DNA of 64,000 nucleotides from SYFY01 sp041752315 (lineage in GTDB: Bacteria > Pseudomonadota > Gammaproteobacteria > Pseudomonadales > Azotimanducaceae). The stretch lies in the NCBI GenBank assembly GCA_041752315.1, contig JBGSHJ010000086.1:124001-188000 (forward strand), given 5' to 3'. Positions 26,553 through 34,787 of the stretch are shown one piece after another; within the stretch, counting starts at the first letter, position 1; every line of letters starts with the position of its first letter. A model generated the notes under the pieces. That model did not search any database, was not told the origin of the DNA, and was given only the letters and a program-made list of their open reading frames with translations. A program made the translations under genes and the position numbers.

Positions 26553-28163
26553 ATGAGCGAAGTAGTCGAATCACACGCAGGTCACGACGACCACGCACAT
26601 CACGGGCCGGCAAAGGGTTTGGCCCGCTGGTTGTTCACCACCAACCACAAGGACATTGGAACGCTTTACCTATGGTTCAGCTTCACGATGTTCCTGATCG
26701 GCGGCATGATGGCGCTGGTCATTCGGGCTGAGTTGTTCGAGCCTGGCCTGCAGTTTGTGGTCCCCGAATTTTTCAATCAGATGACGACCAACCATGGCCT
26801 TATCATGGTGTTCGGTGCGGTCATGCCTGCGTTTGTTGGTCTGGCCAACTGGCTTGTGCCAATGATGGTGGGTGCACCTGACATGGCGCTCCCGAGATTG
26901 AACAACCTCTCGTTCTGGATCCTGCCCTTTGCGTTCGGGATCATGATCTCCACGCTGTTCATGGAAGGCGGTGGCCCGAATTTCGGCTGGACTTTTTATG
27001 CTCCGTTGTCGACAACCTACGCACCTCCCTCGGTTACCTACTTCATCTTTGCAGTACACATGATGGGTGCATCATCGATCATGGGTAGCATCAACATCAT
27101 CGCGACCATTCTCAACATGCGCGCGCCCGGCATGACCTTGATGAAAATGCCCCTGTTCGTCTGGACCTGGCTGATTACCGCCTATCTGCTCCTCGCCGTA
27201 ATGCCTGTTCTGGCTGGGGCGGTAACGATGATTTTGTTCGACATCCACTTCGGCACCTCGTTCTTCAATGCTGCAGGCGGTGGCGACCCGGTCATGTTCC
27301 AGCATATTTTCTTGTTCTTCGGACACCCCGAGTTCTACATCATGATCCTGCCTGCCTTTGGAATCGTCTCGCAGATCATCCCCACGTTTGCGCGAAAGCC
27401 ACTGTTTGGCTACGACTCCATGGTCTATGCCGTTGCGTCGATTGCCTTTCTTTCGTTCATCGTCTGGGCGCACCACATGTTCACAGTGGGGATGCCACTC
27501 GCCGGTCAGCTGTTTTTCATGTACGCCACCATGCTGATCGCCATTCCGACGGGAGTGAAGGTGTTCAACTGGATCTCGACGATGTGGCGCGGCAGCATGA
27601 GTTTCGAAACCCCCATGCTGTTTGCCATCGCCTTTGTCGTCTTGTTCACCATCGGCGGTTTTTCGGGTTTGATGCTGGCGATTACGCCGGCGGACTATCA
27701 GTATCACGATACCTATTTTGTGGTTGCCCACTTCCACTATGTACTGGTCCCTGGTGCCATCTTCTCCATCATCGCAGCGACGTATTACTGGATTCCCAAG
27801 TGGTGTGGGCGCATGTATGACGAACGTCTGGGCAAACTGCACTTCTGGCTGTCATTCATCGGTGTGAACGTCACTTTTTTCCCACAGCACTTCTCCGGTC
27901 TTGCAGGCATGCCACGCCGCATTCCGGACTACGCGTTGCAGTTCGCAGACTTCAACATGTTGTCGAGCGTCGGAGCGTTCATCTTCGGTTTCTCCCAGGT
28001 CTTCTTCCTGTACATCGTGATCAAGACGATTCGCAGCGGCAAACCTGCGACGGACCGGGTTTGGGAAGGCGCTCATGGGCTGGAGTGGACGATTCCTTCG
28101 CCGGCTCCGTACCACACGTTTACGCATCCGCCGAAGATCACTGACGCAGAAGCGCACTCCTGA
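26553..28163 (+). CDS. coxA: Cytochrome c oxidase subunit I
   Basis: Subunit I holds heme a and the heme a3-CuB centre that reduces oxygen and pumps protons. The 536-residue product has the usual 12 hydrophobic segments. Family landmarks are TTNHKDIGTLYL, the helix VI FGHPEFYIMILPAFGIVSQI with the conserved Glu, WAHHMFTVGMP with the CuB histidines and YHDTYFVVAHFHYVL with the heme ligands. The N-terminus is His-rich (HAGHDDHAHH). It lies eight bases after coxB. Confidence 0.98.
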   Translation: MSEVVESHAGHDDHAHHGPAKGLARWLFTTNHKDIGTLYLWFSFTMFLIGGMMALVIRAELFEPGLQFVVPEFFNQMTTNHGLIMVFGAVMPAFVGLANWLVPMMVGAPDMALPRLNNLSFWILPFAFGIMISTLFMEGGGPNFGWTFYAPLSTTYAPPSVTYFIFAVHMMGASSIMGSINIIATILNMRAPGMTLMKMPLFVWTWLITAYLLLAVMPVLAGAVTMILFDIHFGTSFFNAAGGGDPVMFQHIFLFFGHPEFYIMILPAFGIVSQIIPTFARKPLFGYDSMVYAVASIAFLSFIVWAHHMFTVGMPLAGQLFFMYATMLIAIPTGVKVFNWISTMWRGSMSFETPMLFAIAFVVLFTIGGFSGLMLAITPADYQYHDTYFVVAHFHYVLVPGAIFSIIAATYYWIPKWCGRMYDERLGKLHFWLSFIGVNVTFFPQHFSGLAGMPRRIPDYALQFADFNMLSSVGAFIFGFSQVFFLYIVIKTIRSGKPATDRVWEGAHGLEWTIPSPAPYHTFTHPPKITDAEAHS

Positions 28164-28180
28164 GCAGTCGGAGAGCAGTC

Positions 28181-28744
28181 ATGGAGCAAAGGCAGAGGCA
28201 CACCGTAGGCAAACTGATCATGCTGGTTGTTGGCATGTTCGGTTTTGCCTTTGCGATGGTGCCGCTGTACAACCTGCTTTGTGAGCTCACCGGGTTGAAT
28301 GGGAAAACGGGCGGGGCATATGAATATGTCGAGGCGCGGGAGACGGTTGACCGATCGCGCACTGTGAAAGTGAATTTCATAACGAACACCAATGCAGACA
28401 TGCCCTGGAAGTTCTGGTCAGAAAAAGGCGGAGTCGAAGTTCACCCTGGTGAACTGCACACCGTGAATTTTTTCGTGACCAATCCGACAGACAAGGTGAT
28501 GGTTGGACAGGCCGTGCCTTCACTGGCACCTGGATTGGCCACGGACTACTTTCACAAGACAGAGTGTTTTTGTTTTGAGCGTCAGGTGTTACAGCCTGGC
28601 GAAACGATGGAAATGCCCATGCGTTTCATAGTTGGCAACGAGCTGCCAGCGCATGTCGCATCATTGAATTTGAGTTACGCATTGTTTGACGTCACCGACT
28701 TCGTCGATCTGGCGAAGATCGGAACTGACAGCAACCCAGGTTAG
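28181..28744 (+). CDS. ctaG: Cytochrome c oxidase assembly protein CtaG/Cox11
   Basis: Cox11 delivers copper to CuB of subunit I. The 187-residue product has one N-terminal membrane helix (LIMLVVGMFGFAFAMVPLYNLLC) and a periplasmic beta-sandwich with the copper-binding CFCFERQVLQPGE motif. The conserved VPLYNLLCELTG and NPTDKVMVGQAVPS stretches are also present. It lies between coxA and coxC, the usual position in proteobacterial aa3 clusters. Confidence 0.96.
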   Translation: MEQRQRHTVGKLIMLVVGMFGFAFAMVPLYNLLCELTGLNGKTGGAYEYVEARETVDRSRTVKVNFITNTNADMPWKFWSEKGGVEVHPGELHTVNFFVTNPTDKVMVGQAVPSLAPGLATDYFHKTECFCFERQVLQPGETMEMPMRFIVGNELPAHVASLNLSYALFDVTDFVDLAKIGTDSNPG

Positions 28745-28759
28745 AAACAGGAGCTGACT

Positions 28760-29677
28760 ATGGCCAATGCAAAGGCCGACCCATCCATTTATTACGTGCC
28801 GGAAAACGGCTGGTACCCGGTTTACATGGCACTTGGTGTCATGCTGATGCTGACCGGCTTCGGGACGTGGCTCAATGACACGAAGAGCGGCCTCGAGGGC
28901 AGCTGGGTTCAGAGCATCCTCGGCTTCGCGATTTTTTCGGTGGTCATGTTCCTCTGGTTTGCCAAAGTCATTGAAGAGAATTTTGCCGGCATGGCAAACG
29001 CCCAGATGAAACGTTCCTATGTCTGGGGCATGAGCTGGTTCATCTTCTCGGAAGTCATGTTTTTCGCAGCTTTTTTTGGTGCGCTGTTTTATGCCCGGAC
29101 GTTCGCGGTGGCATGGCTGGGTGGTGAAGGTGACAAGGCATTCACAGGCGAATATCTGTGGCCTGAGTTTTCGTCCGAGTGGCCAGTAGTTCAAAACCCC
29201 AACAATGAACTTTTCCAGGGACCGCACGAAAGCATGGCTGCGCCTGCAGTCAGCAGTTGGTTGTCTTATCTTCCATTCTGGAACACCGCCATTCTTCTGG
29301 CTTCCAGTGTCACGGTTCACTTCGCTCATACCGCGATCAAGAATCAGAGTCGGGGCAGCCTGATTGGCTGGCTGGCAATCACCGTCCTCCTGGGCCTCAT
29401 CTTCCTCGTGCTCCAGGCTGAAGAATACATTCACGCATACAACGAACTGGGTCTTACTCTCAGTAGCGGAATTTACGGCTCAACATTTTTCATACTGACG
29501 GGTTTTCACGGCTTTCACGTGACGCTCGGAACAATCATCCTGATCGTCCAATTGCTTCGTGCGATCAAGGGACATTTCAAGCCGGATGACTGTTTCGGAT
29601 TCGAGGCTGCTTCCTGGTACTGGCATTTTGTGGACGTGGTCTGGGTGTGCCTCTTCATATTCGTTTACGTTCTCTAA
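28760..29677 (+). CDS. coxC: Cytochrome c oxidase subunit III
   Basis: Subunit III stabilises the oxidase and its oxygen supply pathway. The 305-residue product has seven hydrophobic segments. The family features are MKRSYVWGMSWFIFSEVMFFAAFFGALFY, LLASSVTVHFAH, GIYGSTFFILTGFHGFHVTLG and the final SWYWHFVDVVWVCLFIFVYVL. Its last four bases overlap the convergent DUF2909 gene. A strong hairpin just after the stop could end the coxBA-ctaG-coxC transcript. Confidence 0.97.
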   Translation: MANAKADPSIYYVPENGWYPVYMALGVMLMLTGFGTWLNDTKSGLEGSWVQSILGFAIFSVVMFLWFAKVIEENFAGMANAQMKRSYVWGMSWFIFSEVMFFAAFFGALFYARTFAVAWLGGEGDKAFTGEYLWPEFSSEWPVVQNPNNELFQGPHESMAAPAVSSWLSYLPFWNTAILLASSVTVHFAHTAIKNQSRGSLIGWLAITVLLGLIFLVLQAEEYIHAYNELGLTLSSGIYGSTFFILTGFHGFHVTLGTIILIVQLLRAIKGHFKPDDCFGFEAASWYWHFVDVVWVCLFIFVYVL

Positions 29678-29937
29678 TCCGTTGTGTCCAGTGTCTGCGC
29701 CCTGTCGTGCCAGGGCGCATTCGTTCCAAGTCTGAGCTCTCCGGTATAAAAACCGTAGGCGATCGAAGCGAGTAGCGCGACGGCAAGCGTTATTCGCACT
29801 CCCAGCGCATGCAGCGTTCGACGCGATTCTGGCTTGTCCGCATCCTTGAACAGAAAGGCAAGGCCGCTGAGCAGGCTGACGACGACGCCGATGAATAGAA
29901 CAACAATGATGATCTTGAGCATGGTGCACTTTAGCAC
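29674..29937 (-). CDS. Twin-transmembrane protein, DUF2909 family
   Basis: An 87-residue protein with two hydrophobic segments (IIIVVLFIGVVVSLLSGLAFLF and ITLAVALLASIAYGFYTG) joined by a short basic loop (KDADKPESRR). This is the pattern of the DUF2909 family found inside cytochrome oxidase clusters of many gammaproteobacteria. Function unknown; a role in oxidase assembly is only suggested by context. The start may be the second Met at 29922. It overlaps the coxC stop by four bases and is divergent from surf1. Confidence 0.85.
   Translation of the reverse strand: MLKCTMLKIIIVVLFIGVVVSLLSGLAFLFKDADKPESRRTLHALGVRITLAVALLASIAYGFYTGELRLGTNAPWHDRAQTLDTTD
29696..29719. terminator. Hairpin after coxC, possible terminator
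   Basis: TGCGCCCTG (29696-29704) pairs perfectly with CAGGGCGCA (29711-29719) around a six-base loop, 19 bases past the coxC stop. No T-run follows, so intrinsic termination is uncertain. It lies inside the coding end of the convergent DUF2909 gene. Confidence 0.45.
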
Positions 29938-29949
29938 TGGGGCGATGTA

Positions 29950-30726
29950 GTGGCACGAGCACCTGGCTCAGTTGAACGAGAGCCTCATTCAACGGCACGG
30001 GTGCCTCATTCAACGGCACGGGTGCCTCCTTCAACGGCACGGGTGCCGTGGCCCCTGAACATCTTTGTATTGCTGATGCTGCCAATCGTCGTGTCACTGG
30101 GATTCTGGCAACTGGATCGCGCTGACAAGAAGGCAGCGCTCGAAGAGGTATTCATCAATCAACTTGGGTCGCAGGTCCACGAACCTGGAGATCGTTTCGA
30201 GGCGTTTTCTCGCCTGGTTCTGAAGGGTGAATATGGCGAGCATCTGTATCTGGTGGATAACCAGGTCATGGAAGGCCACATCGGTTATTGGGTTCTGCAA
30301 TCGTTCATTGCGCTTGAAGGTCGTCGATACATTGTCAATCGAGGCTGGATAGCAGCACCGGGGTCACGAGACGAGATTCCCGATGTCGGGACGCCCGAAG
30401 GTCCGGTGGAAATCGTTGTGCTCGTGTGGCCCCAGATGGGATTGCCGCCCATTCTGGGCAAGGACGAGTGGCCCGATGGAAAAGCGATTCGTGTGCAACG
30501 ACGCGACATTGAACAGATGGCCGAAAGAAGCAATGCCCTGCCGATGGAGATGCGCCTCGAAGCAGGCTCTGCGGGGGCACTCAGGGTTGCGCCGACCGAT
30601 CTTGAATTTGGCCGTGAGCGACATCTTGGTTACGCAACCCAGTGGTTTGGATTGGGTGCAGTTTTGGTGATCGGGTGGTTGGTCGTGTACAGGCGTGGCA
30701 AGGACAGGATTCAGAACAATGGATGA
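29950..30726 (+). CDS. Cytochrome oxidase assembly protein, SURF1 family
   Basis: Surf1 helps insert heme a into subunit I. The product of up to 258 residues has an N-terminal membrane helix (PLNIFVLLMLPIVVSLGFWQL), then ADKK, a periplasmic domain with YLVDNQVMEGHIGYWVLQSF and YIVNRGWIAA, and a second helix near the C-terminus (YATQWFGLGAVLVIGWLVVYRR). This is the standard two-helix layout. The first about 31 residues include a 7-residue tandem repeat with no family counterpart. A GTG at 30043 (VPWPLNIF) is thus a credible true start. It overlaps the next gene by eight bases. Confidence 0.93.
   Translation: MARAPGSVEREPHSTARVPHSTARVPPSTARVPWPLNIFVLLMLPIVVSLGFWQLDRADKKAALEEVFINQLGSQVHEPGDRFEAFSRLVLKGEYGEHLYLVDNQVMEGHIGYWVLQSFIALEGRRYIVNRGWIAAPGSRDEIPDVGTPEGPVEIVVLVWPQMGLPPILGKDEWPDGKAIRVQRRDIEQMAERSNALPMEMRLEAGSAGALRVAPTDLEFGRERHLGYATQWFGLGAVLVIGWLVVYRRGKDRIQNNG
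29983..30045 (+). repeat. Tandem repeat, three 21-bp units, at the start of surf1
   Basis: Three consecutive 21-base units at 29983-30003, 30004-30024 and 30025-30045 differ by one base in the third. In frame they encode PHSTARV-type heptapeptides. Each unit contains the inverted repeat GGCACGGGTGCC, completed by the next unit, and an in-frame GTG at its end. The true start of surf1 may be the last GTG (30043), leaving the repeat in the leader. Confidence 0.85.
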
Positions 30727-31255
30727 AACCGCTGCAAAAAGAGGTCGCCGCCAGCTGGTAGTGCTGTTTGGCATCGCGTTCGTGACACTTGGGCTTGCCT
30801 GGCTTCTTTATCTGGGAGCGAGGGGCGGCATGTCCTGGGGAACTACCAACCACGGCGAATTTGTCGATCCTCCCATGCAGGTGGACTCTCTACAATGGCC
30901 TGATCAGAACGGATCATTCAGTACCAGCAACAAATGGTGGTTGTGGATGGTCACCGAGAATTGCGAAGCGGGCTGTGCCAGGACAATGCACGATCTTCGG
31001 TCGCTCCATACCCTTCTGAACAAGGAGGCAAATCGTGTAGCTCGCGCATTGCTGACCCGAGATGGGACGTCAGGTGTGGTCACTGCTGAAGAGATGGACA
31101 AAGTGATGTTACGCAAGGCACCAGGTTCCCTGGATCCGGGTGTCTATATTGTGGACCCCTTGGGGAACCTCGTATTCAGGTACTCCGTCTCCACACCCCC
31201 GAAGCCGGTGCTGGATGACCTGAAGCGTCTTCTCAAACTCTCACAGATCGGTTGA
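30719..31255 (+). CDS. Membrane-anchored Sco-like protein of the oxidase cluster
   Basis: A 178-residue protein with one N-terminal membrane helix (LVVLFGIAFVTLGLAWLLYLG) and a periplasmic thioredoxin-like domain. It has a CxxxC pair, CEAGC at Cys82/Cys86, where Sco proteins carry the copper-binding CPDVC. The stretch GVYIVDPLGNLVFRYS aligns by eye with the Sco region that normally reads VDHSGN. The copper-ligand histidine is therefore replaced by proline. It could act as a thiol-disulfide partner in CuA assembly rather than as a copper carrier. It overlaps surf1 by eight bases and ctaA by one. Confidence 0.8.
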   Translation: MDETAAKRGRRQLVVLFGIAFVTLGLAWLLYLGARGGMSWGTTNHGEFVDPPMQVDSLQWPDQNGSFSTSNKWWLWMVTENCEAGCARTMHDLRSLHTLLNKEANRVARALLTRDGTSGVVTAEEMDKVMLRKAPGSLDPGVYIVDPLGNLVFRYSVSTPPKPVLDDLKRLLKLSQIG

Positions 31256-32256
31256 TGATGCGCAAACAACTGACACTGTTCGCATTTTTTCTTGCTGGCG
31301 TGGTTGTTGTGCTGGGTGCCTGGACTCGACTTGTCGATGCAGGCCTGGGCTGTCCCGATTGGCCCGGCTGTTATGGATTCCTGGTGGTTCCAAGTTCGGA
31401 AGAACATGTCGCGCTGGCGGAAGAGCGGTTTCCACATGCTCCAGTAGAGGCTCATCGGGCATGGCCCGAGATGGTACATCGTTATTTTGCATCGGGGCTC
31501 GGGCTGGTGATCGTCGTTCTGACCATCCTTTTTGCAAGAGGCCAGCGCGAGATTGACCGACCGCCACTCAAATTGCCCCTGGCATTGTTGGCCATGGTGA
31601 TTCTGCAAGGTGCATTTGGTGCCTGGACAGTAACCCTCAAGCTCTGGCCACAGGTGGTCACTGCGCATCTGTTGGGAGGTTTCACGACACTTTCTCTGAT
31701 CTGGTTGTTGTACCTGCGTCAGAGTCCGGGTTTTGGCGCGCATTGGCGGGTACCAGGCCAACTGATGGGTCTGGCTCGAATCGCGTTGATCCTGGTTGTC
31801 ATTCAGATTGCGCTGGGTGGTTGGGTATCGTCCAACTATGCGGCGCTGGCGTGCCGGGACTTTCCTACCTGTCACGGGATGTTGATACCTCCCATGGACT
31901 TCGCGGCAGGCTTCAACGTCCTCCAGGAAATTGGCCCCAACTATCTGGGAGGACAGCTCGAAAACGATGCCAGGGTGACCATTCAGGTCGTGCATCGTCT
32001 GGGGGCACTCGTTGTCACACTGGTTGGTGGTCTGCTGGTGTTCCGGCTCTGGCAGTCACGCAGTCGATTTGCCATTGCGCTGGCGATCGTCATCGGGGCA
32101 CAGATCGGGTTGGGCATTGCCAACGTCCTGCTGTTGTTGCCGTTGACAATCGCCACGCTGCACAACGCGGTTGGTGCGCTCGTGTTGATCACCCTGGTTA
32201 CGGTAAACTTCCGGGCCTTCCAATCCCGATCGCAGTACCGAGGAACCCAGACGTGA
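31255..32256 (+). CDS. ctaA: Heme A synthase CtaA/COX15
   Basis: CtaA oxidises the C8 methyl of heme O to the formyl group of heme A. The product of about 333 residues has eight hydrophobic segments and the family motifs GAWTRLVDAGLGCPDWPGCYG, HRAWPEMVHRYFASGLG, LKLWPQVVTAHLLGG, LACRDFPTCHG and VHRLGALVVT. Heme-ligand histidines are in those segments. The start is one of two consecutive ATGs after an overlapping TGA. The stop overlaps the ctaB start as GTGA. Confidence 0.95.
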   Translation: MMRKQLTLFAFFLAGVVVVLGAWTRLVDAGLGCPDWPGCYGFLVVPSSEEHVALAEERFPHAPVEAHRAWPEMVHRYFASGLGLVIVVLTILFARGQREIDRPPLKLPLALLAMVILQGAFGAWTVTLKLWPQVVTAHLLGGFTTLSLIWLLYLRQSPGFGAHWRVPGQLMGLARIALILVVIQIALGGWVSSNYAALACRDFPTCHGMLIPPMDFAAGFNVLQEIGPNYLGGQLENDARVTIQVVHRLGALVVTLVGGLLVFRLWQSRSRFAIALAIVIGAQIGLGIANVLLLLPLTIATLHNAVGALVLITLVTVNFRAFQSRSQYRGTQT

Positions 32257-33149
32257 GCGAACTGGCTGCCCCGTCCACGCACTGGCGCGACTATCTGGAG
32301 ATGTGCAAGCCGCGCGTTGTTGCGCTCATGCTGCTCTGCTCCATCGTCGGCATGTGTCTGGCAACGCCTGGCATGATTCCGCTGGATCTGCTCATCAATG
32401 CAACCGTTGGTATTGCCTTGGTCGCCGGCTCTGCAGCAGTAGTGAATCATCTGGCCGATGCGGAAATCGATGCCCGAATGTCCCGCACCAGCCAGAGGCC
32501 TGTGGCTACCGGACGGGTCAGCTTGAAACAAGGGCTGGTGTTTGCGGCCACGACCGGCATCAGCGGCTTTTTGCTGTTGTACCTGACAGTGAACCCGTTG
32601 ACCGCCTGGCTCAACTTTGCATCCTGGGTTGGTTATGGGCTGATCTATACCCTGTTTCTCAAACGAGCGACGCCTCAGAACATCGTGATCGGTGGGCTTT
32701 TCGGGGCTGCTCCACCGCTTTTTGGGTGGACTGCGGTGACCAACAGTGTTGATGCCGAAGGGGTGCTGCTCGTCCTCATCATCTTCGCCTGGACACCTCC
32801 TCACTTCTGGGCGCTCGCGCTTGAGCGGAAAGAAGAGTACGCATCCGTGAACATCCCGATGTTGCCCGTGACACACGGCGATGCGTTCACCCGTCTGCAC
32901 ATCCTCCTCTACACCATCATCCTGGTCGTGGTCACCGTCCTTCCCTATCTCATCCAGATGACGGGCTGGTTCTATCTTGCCGGTGCACTGGCACTTGGAG
33001 GTGGGTTTCTCTATTGGGCCATCGTGTTGATTCGCAATAAAAATCCTCGCGCGCCGATGGAGACGTTTCGTTACTCGATCGTTTACCTGATGGCGCTGTT
33101 CGGGTTCCTGCTCGCTGATCACTACCTGACCCTGGCCGAGATCCTGTGA
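32253..33149 (+). CDS. ctaB: Protoheme IX farnesyltransferase (heme O synthase)
   Basis: CtaB/CyoE adds a farnesyl group to heme B, giving heme O, the substrate of CtaA. The 298-residue product belongs to the UbiA prenyltransferase superfamily. It has CKPRVVALMLLCSIVGM, the first Asp-rich region NHLADAEIDARMSRTSQRPVATG, and YTLFLKRATPQNIVIGGLFGAAPPLFGW. The second conserved region contains WTPPHFWALALERKEEYASVNIPMLPV. The GTG start overlaps ctaA, and the stop overlaps the sco GTG start. The two heme-modifying steps are thus translationally linked. Confidence 0.96.
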   Translation: MSELAAPSTHWRDYLEMCKPRVVALMLLCSIVGMCLATPGMIPLDLLINATVGIALVAGSAAVVNHLADAEIDARMSRTSQRPVATGRVSLKQGLVFAATTGISGFLLLYLTVNPLTAWLNFASWVGYGLIYTLFLKRATPQNIVIGGLFGAAPPLFGWTAVTNSVDAEGVLLVLIIFAWTPPHFWALALERKEEYASVNIPMLPVTHGDAFTRLHILLYTIILVVVTVLPYLIQMTGWFYLAGALALGGGFLYWAIVLIRNKNPRAPMETFRYSIVYLMALFGFLLADHYLTLAEIL

Positions 33150-33790
33150 CCAGGGGCTCCATTCGTTCGACGGTGCTCATGTGTGTGGCGCTGATCGCTC
33201 TGGTGGTTGGGTTGTTTGTCCATAAAACGATGCAAACCCCGAGCCTCGATGAAAACGCGCTCCGTGAACTGGGGGTTGTTCTCCTGCCAACACCAAGAGA
33301 ACTGGTCGTTGATGGGCTCACAACAGCGGACGGCGAGGCGTTTACTGCACAGAGCCTGGAGGGCGGGTGGACGCTTCTGTTTTTCGGATTTGCCAATTGC
33401 CCTGATGTCTGTCCCACCACGATGGCGGAACTCGCCAATGCCAAGCGCGAACTGGTGCAAAAACTCCCCGACATCGCCCGCCAGATGAGGGTTGTTCTGG
33501 TAACGGTGGATCCGGAGCGTGACGATGCCCAGACACTCGGTCGTTATGTCCAGGCTTTTTCACCTGATTTCATCGGTGTCACGGGAAGTCGCGAGTCCAT
33601 CGCCGGTTTTGCAACCCAGGTCAACGTGGCGTTTGGCAAGGTCCCGGACAACGAAGGAGGCTACACCGTCGATCACAGCGGCAACATCGTGATCGTCAAC
33701 CGGCATGGACACTACCAGGGTTTCATCAAACTCCCGCACAAGGCGTCAACGATTCGCGACACCGTGATCTCGCTGGTAGCAAGATACTGA
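33146..33790 (+). CDS. Sco1/SenC copper chaperone
   Basis: Sco proteins metallate the CuA site of subunit II. The 214-residue product has one N-terminal membrane helix (VLMCVALIALVVGLFVH). The thioredoxin-fold domain has FFGFANCPDVCPTTM with Cys85/Cys89, VTVDPERDD, and the ligand histidine in YTVDHSGNIVIV. All three copper ligands are present, unlike in the Sco-like protein encoded earlier in the cluster. It starts with GTG overlapping ctaB and is the last gene of the oxidase cluster. The thrB gene is convergent after seven bases. Confidence 0.95.
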   Translation: MTRGSIRSTVLMCVALIALVVGLFVHKTMQTPSLDENALRELGVVLLPTPRELVVDGLTTADGEAFTAQSLEGGWTLLFFGFANCPDVCPTTMAELANAKRELVQKLPDIARQMRVVLVTVDPERDDAQTLGRYVQAFSPDFIGVTGSRESIAGFATQVNVAFGKVPDNEGGYTVDHSGNIVIVNRHGHYQGFIKLPHKASTIRDTVISLVARY

Positions 33791-33797
33791 GCACGGG

Positions 33798-34787
33798 TCA
33801 GACGCGAAGGGTTTCGAATAACCGCTCGTCGAAATAGTGAAAGCCGCGTCGCAACATCATGATGATGGCTTCCATGTCTCGCGGATTTTTGGACCGGACC
33901 GGCAATCCCTGTTGGGCCCGCAGGTAGACCTCCTGCCGAGCCAGCCAGAAGGTGAACGCTGCATACAATCTGAAGGCAGAAAAAAACCAGATCTCCTGGC
34001 GGCTTAATGGCCTCTGAGAATGGTACCCCTTGAGCAGGGCGAGGGCTTTCCCTCTGTTGAGCTGACCCGTTACGTCGCAACACCAGTCATTGGCTGCCAC
34101 GGCGAGGTCGAATAGCCACGTCCCGTAAGCTGCCTGATGAAAATCGATGATGCCGCAGAGCGCATCTTCCTGAAACAGCACGTTGTCGCGAAAAATATCG
34201 CCGTGCACAACCCCTGCTGGCAGCAGGTCAACATCGGCTCGCGCCAACAGGGCGGTGACTGATGCGAGCGTCTCTTCCATCAACCTGGCCGACGAGTAGC
34301 GCACACGGTGGGTCAGCGAATCACAGGTCGTGCTCATCCAGGCTTGATTCCTGGGATGGGCAGGGATCAGGGGTGCAATGGCTGAAGACTCAATGTGCAG
34401 GCGGGCAATCAGACGACCAAGCGCGCCAAGCTGAATCTCGGTTGGCAACGCCACGTGTGATCCTGCCAGCCGTCGTTGCAGGATGCCGGTTTTCCCCTGA
34501 ATCAATGAGGACACGTTTCCCGACCGGTCGGTTATGGGTGCAGCGACGGGCAGACCAGCGTGGTCCAGAGTGTGGAGAATCGTGAAATACGCATCGCCCG
34601 CAAAGGGCTGGCGTTCCATCAGCGTCAGCACAAACTCTCCGTCCGTGGTACGAACGAAGTAGTTGGTGTTTTCGATTCCGTGCGAGGTTGGCCAATAGCG
34701 CAATAGCCGGCCGACCGAATAGCGTGTCAGCGCCTCATCGACCGGGCTTTGGTCGCGTGCACGTTCTTGCAAGCTGGAAGCGTTCAA
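33798..34787 (-). CDS. thrB: Homoserine kinase type II
   Basis: This enzyme phosphorylates homoserine in threonine synthesis. The 329-residue protein belongs to the aminoglycoside-phosphotransferase-like fold, not the GHMP fold of enteric ThrB. Diagnostic stretches are HGIENTNYFVRTTDGEFVLTLMER, GVVHGDIFRDNVLF (Brenner-type catalytic motif) and IIDFHQAAYGTWLFDLAVAANDWC. The order thrB-DUF2782-polA is as in Pseudomonas, which supports this over the related kinase SrkA. Its ATG overlaps the end of the DUF2782 gene (ATGA). Confidence 0.9.
   Translation of the reverse strand: MNASSLQERARDQSPVDEALTRYSVGRLLRYWPTSHGIENTNYFVRTTDGEFVLTLMERQPFAGDAYFTILHTLDHAGLPVAAPITDRSGNVSSLIQGKTGILQRRLAGSHVALPTEIQLGALGRLIARLHIESSAIAPLIPAHPRNQAWMSTTCDSLTHRVRYSSARLMEETLASVTALLARADVDLLPAGVVHGDIFRDNVLFQEDALCGIIDFHQAAYGTWLFDLAVAANDWCCDVTGQLNRGKALALLKGYHSQRPLSRQEIWFFSAFRLYAAFTFWLARQEVYLRAQQGLPVRSKNPRDMEAIIMMLRRGFHYFDERLFETLRV

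Noticed and set aside
25462..26613. Minus-strand frame of 383 codons opposite coxB
   Set aside because: Antisense shadow; coxB has intact CuA and heme motifs.
31743..32252. Upstream extension of the ctaB frame through ctaA
   Set aside because: The extra residues overlap ctaA entirely and have no prenyltransferase similarity; the GTG at 32253 overlapping the ctaA stop is the natural start.
31983..33122. Minus-strand frame of 379 codons opposite ctaA and ctaB
   Set aside because: The composition (many His, Arg, Gln, Asp) is the mirror of membrane-protein codons; ctaA and ctaB are unmistakable on the other strand.
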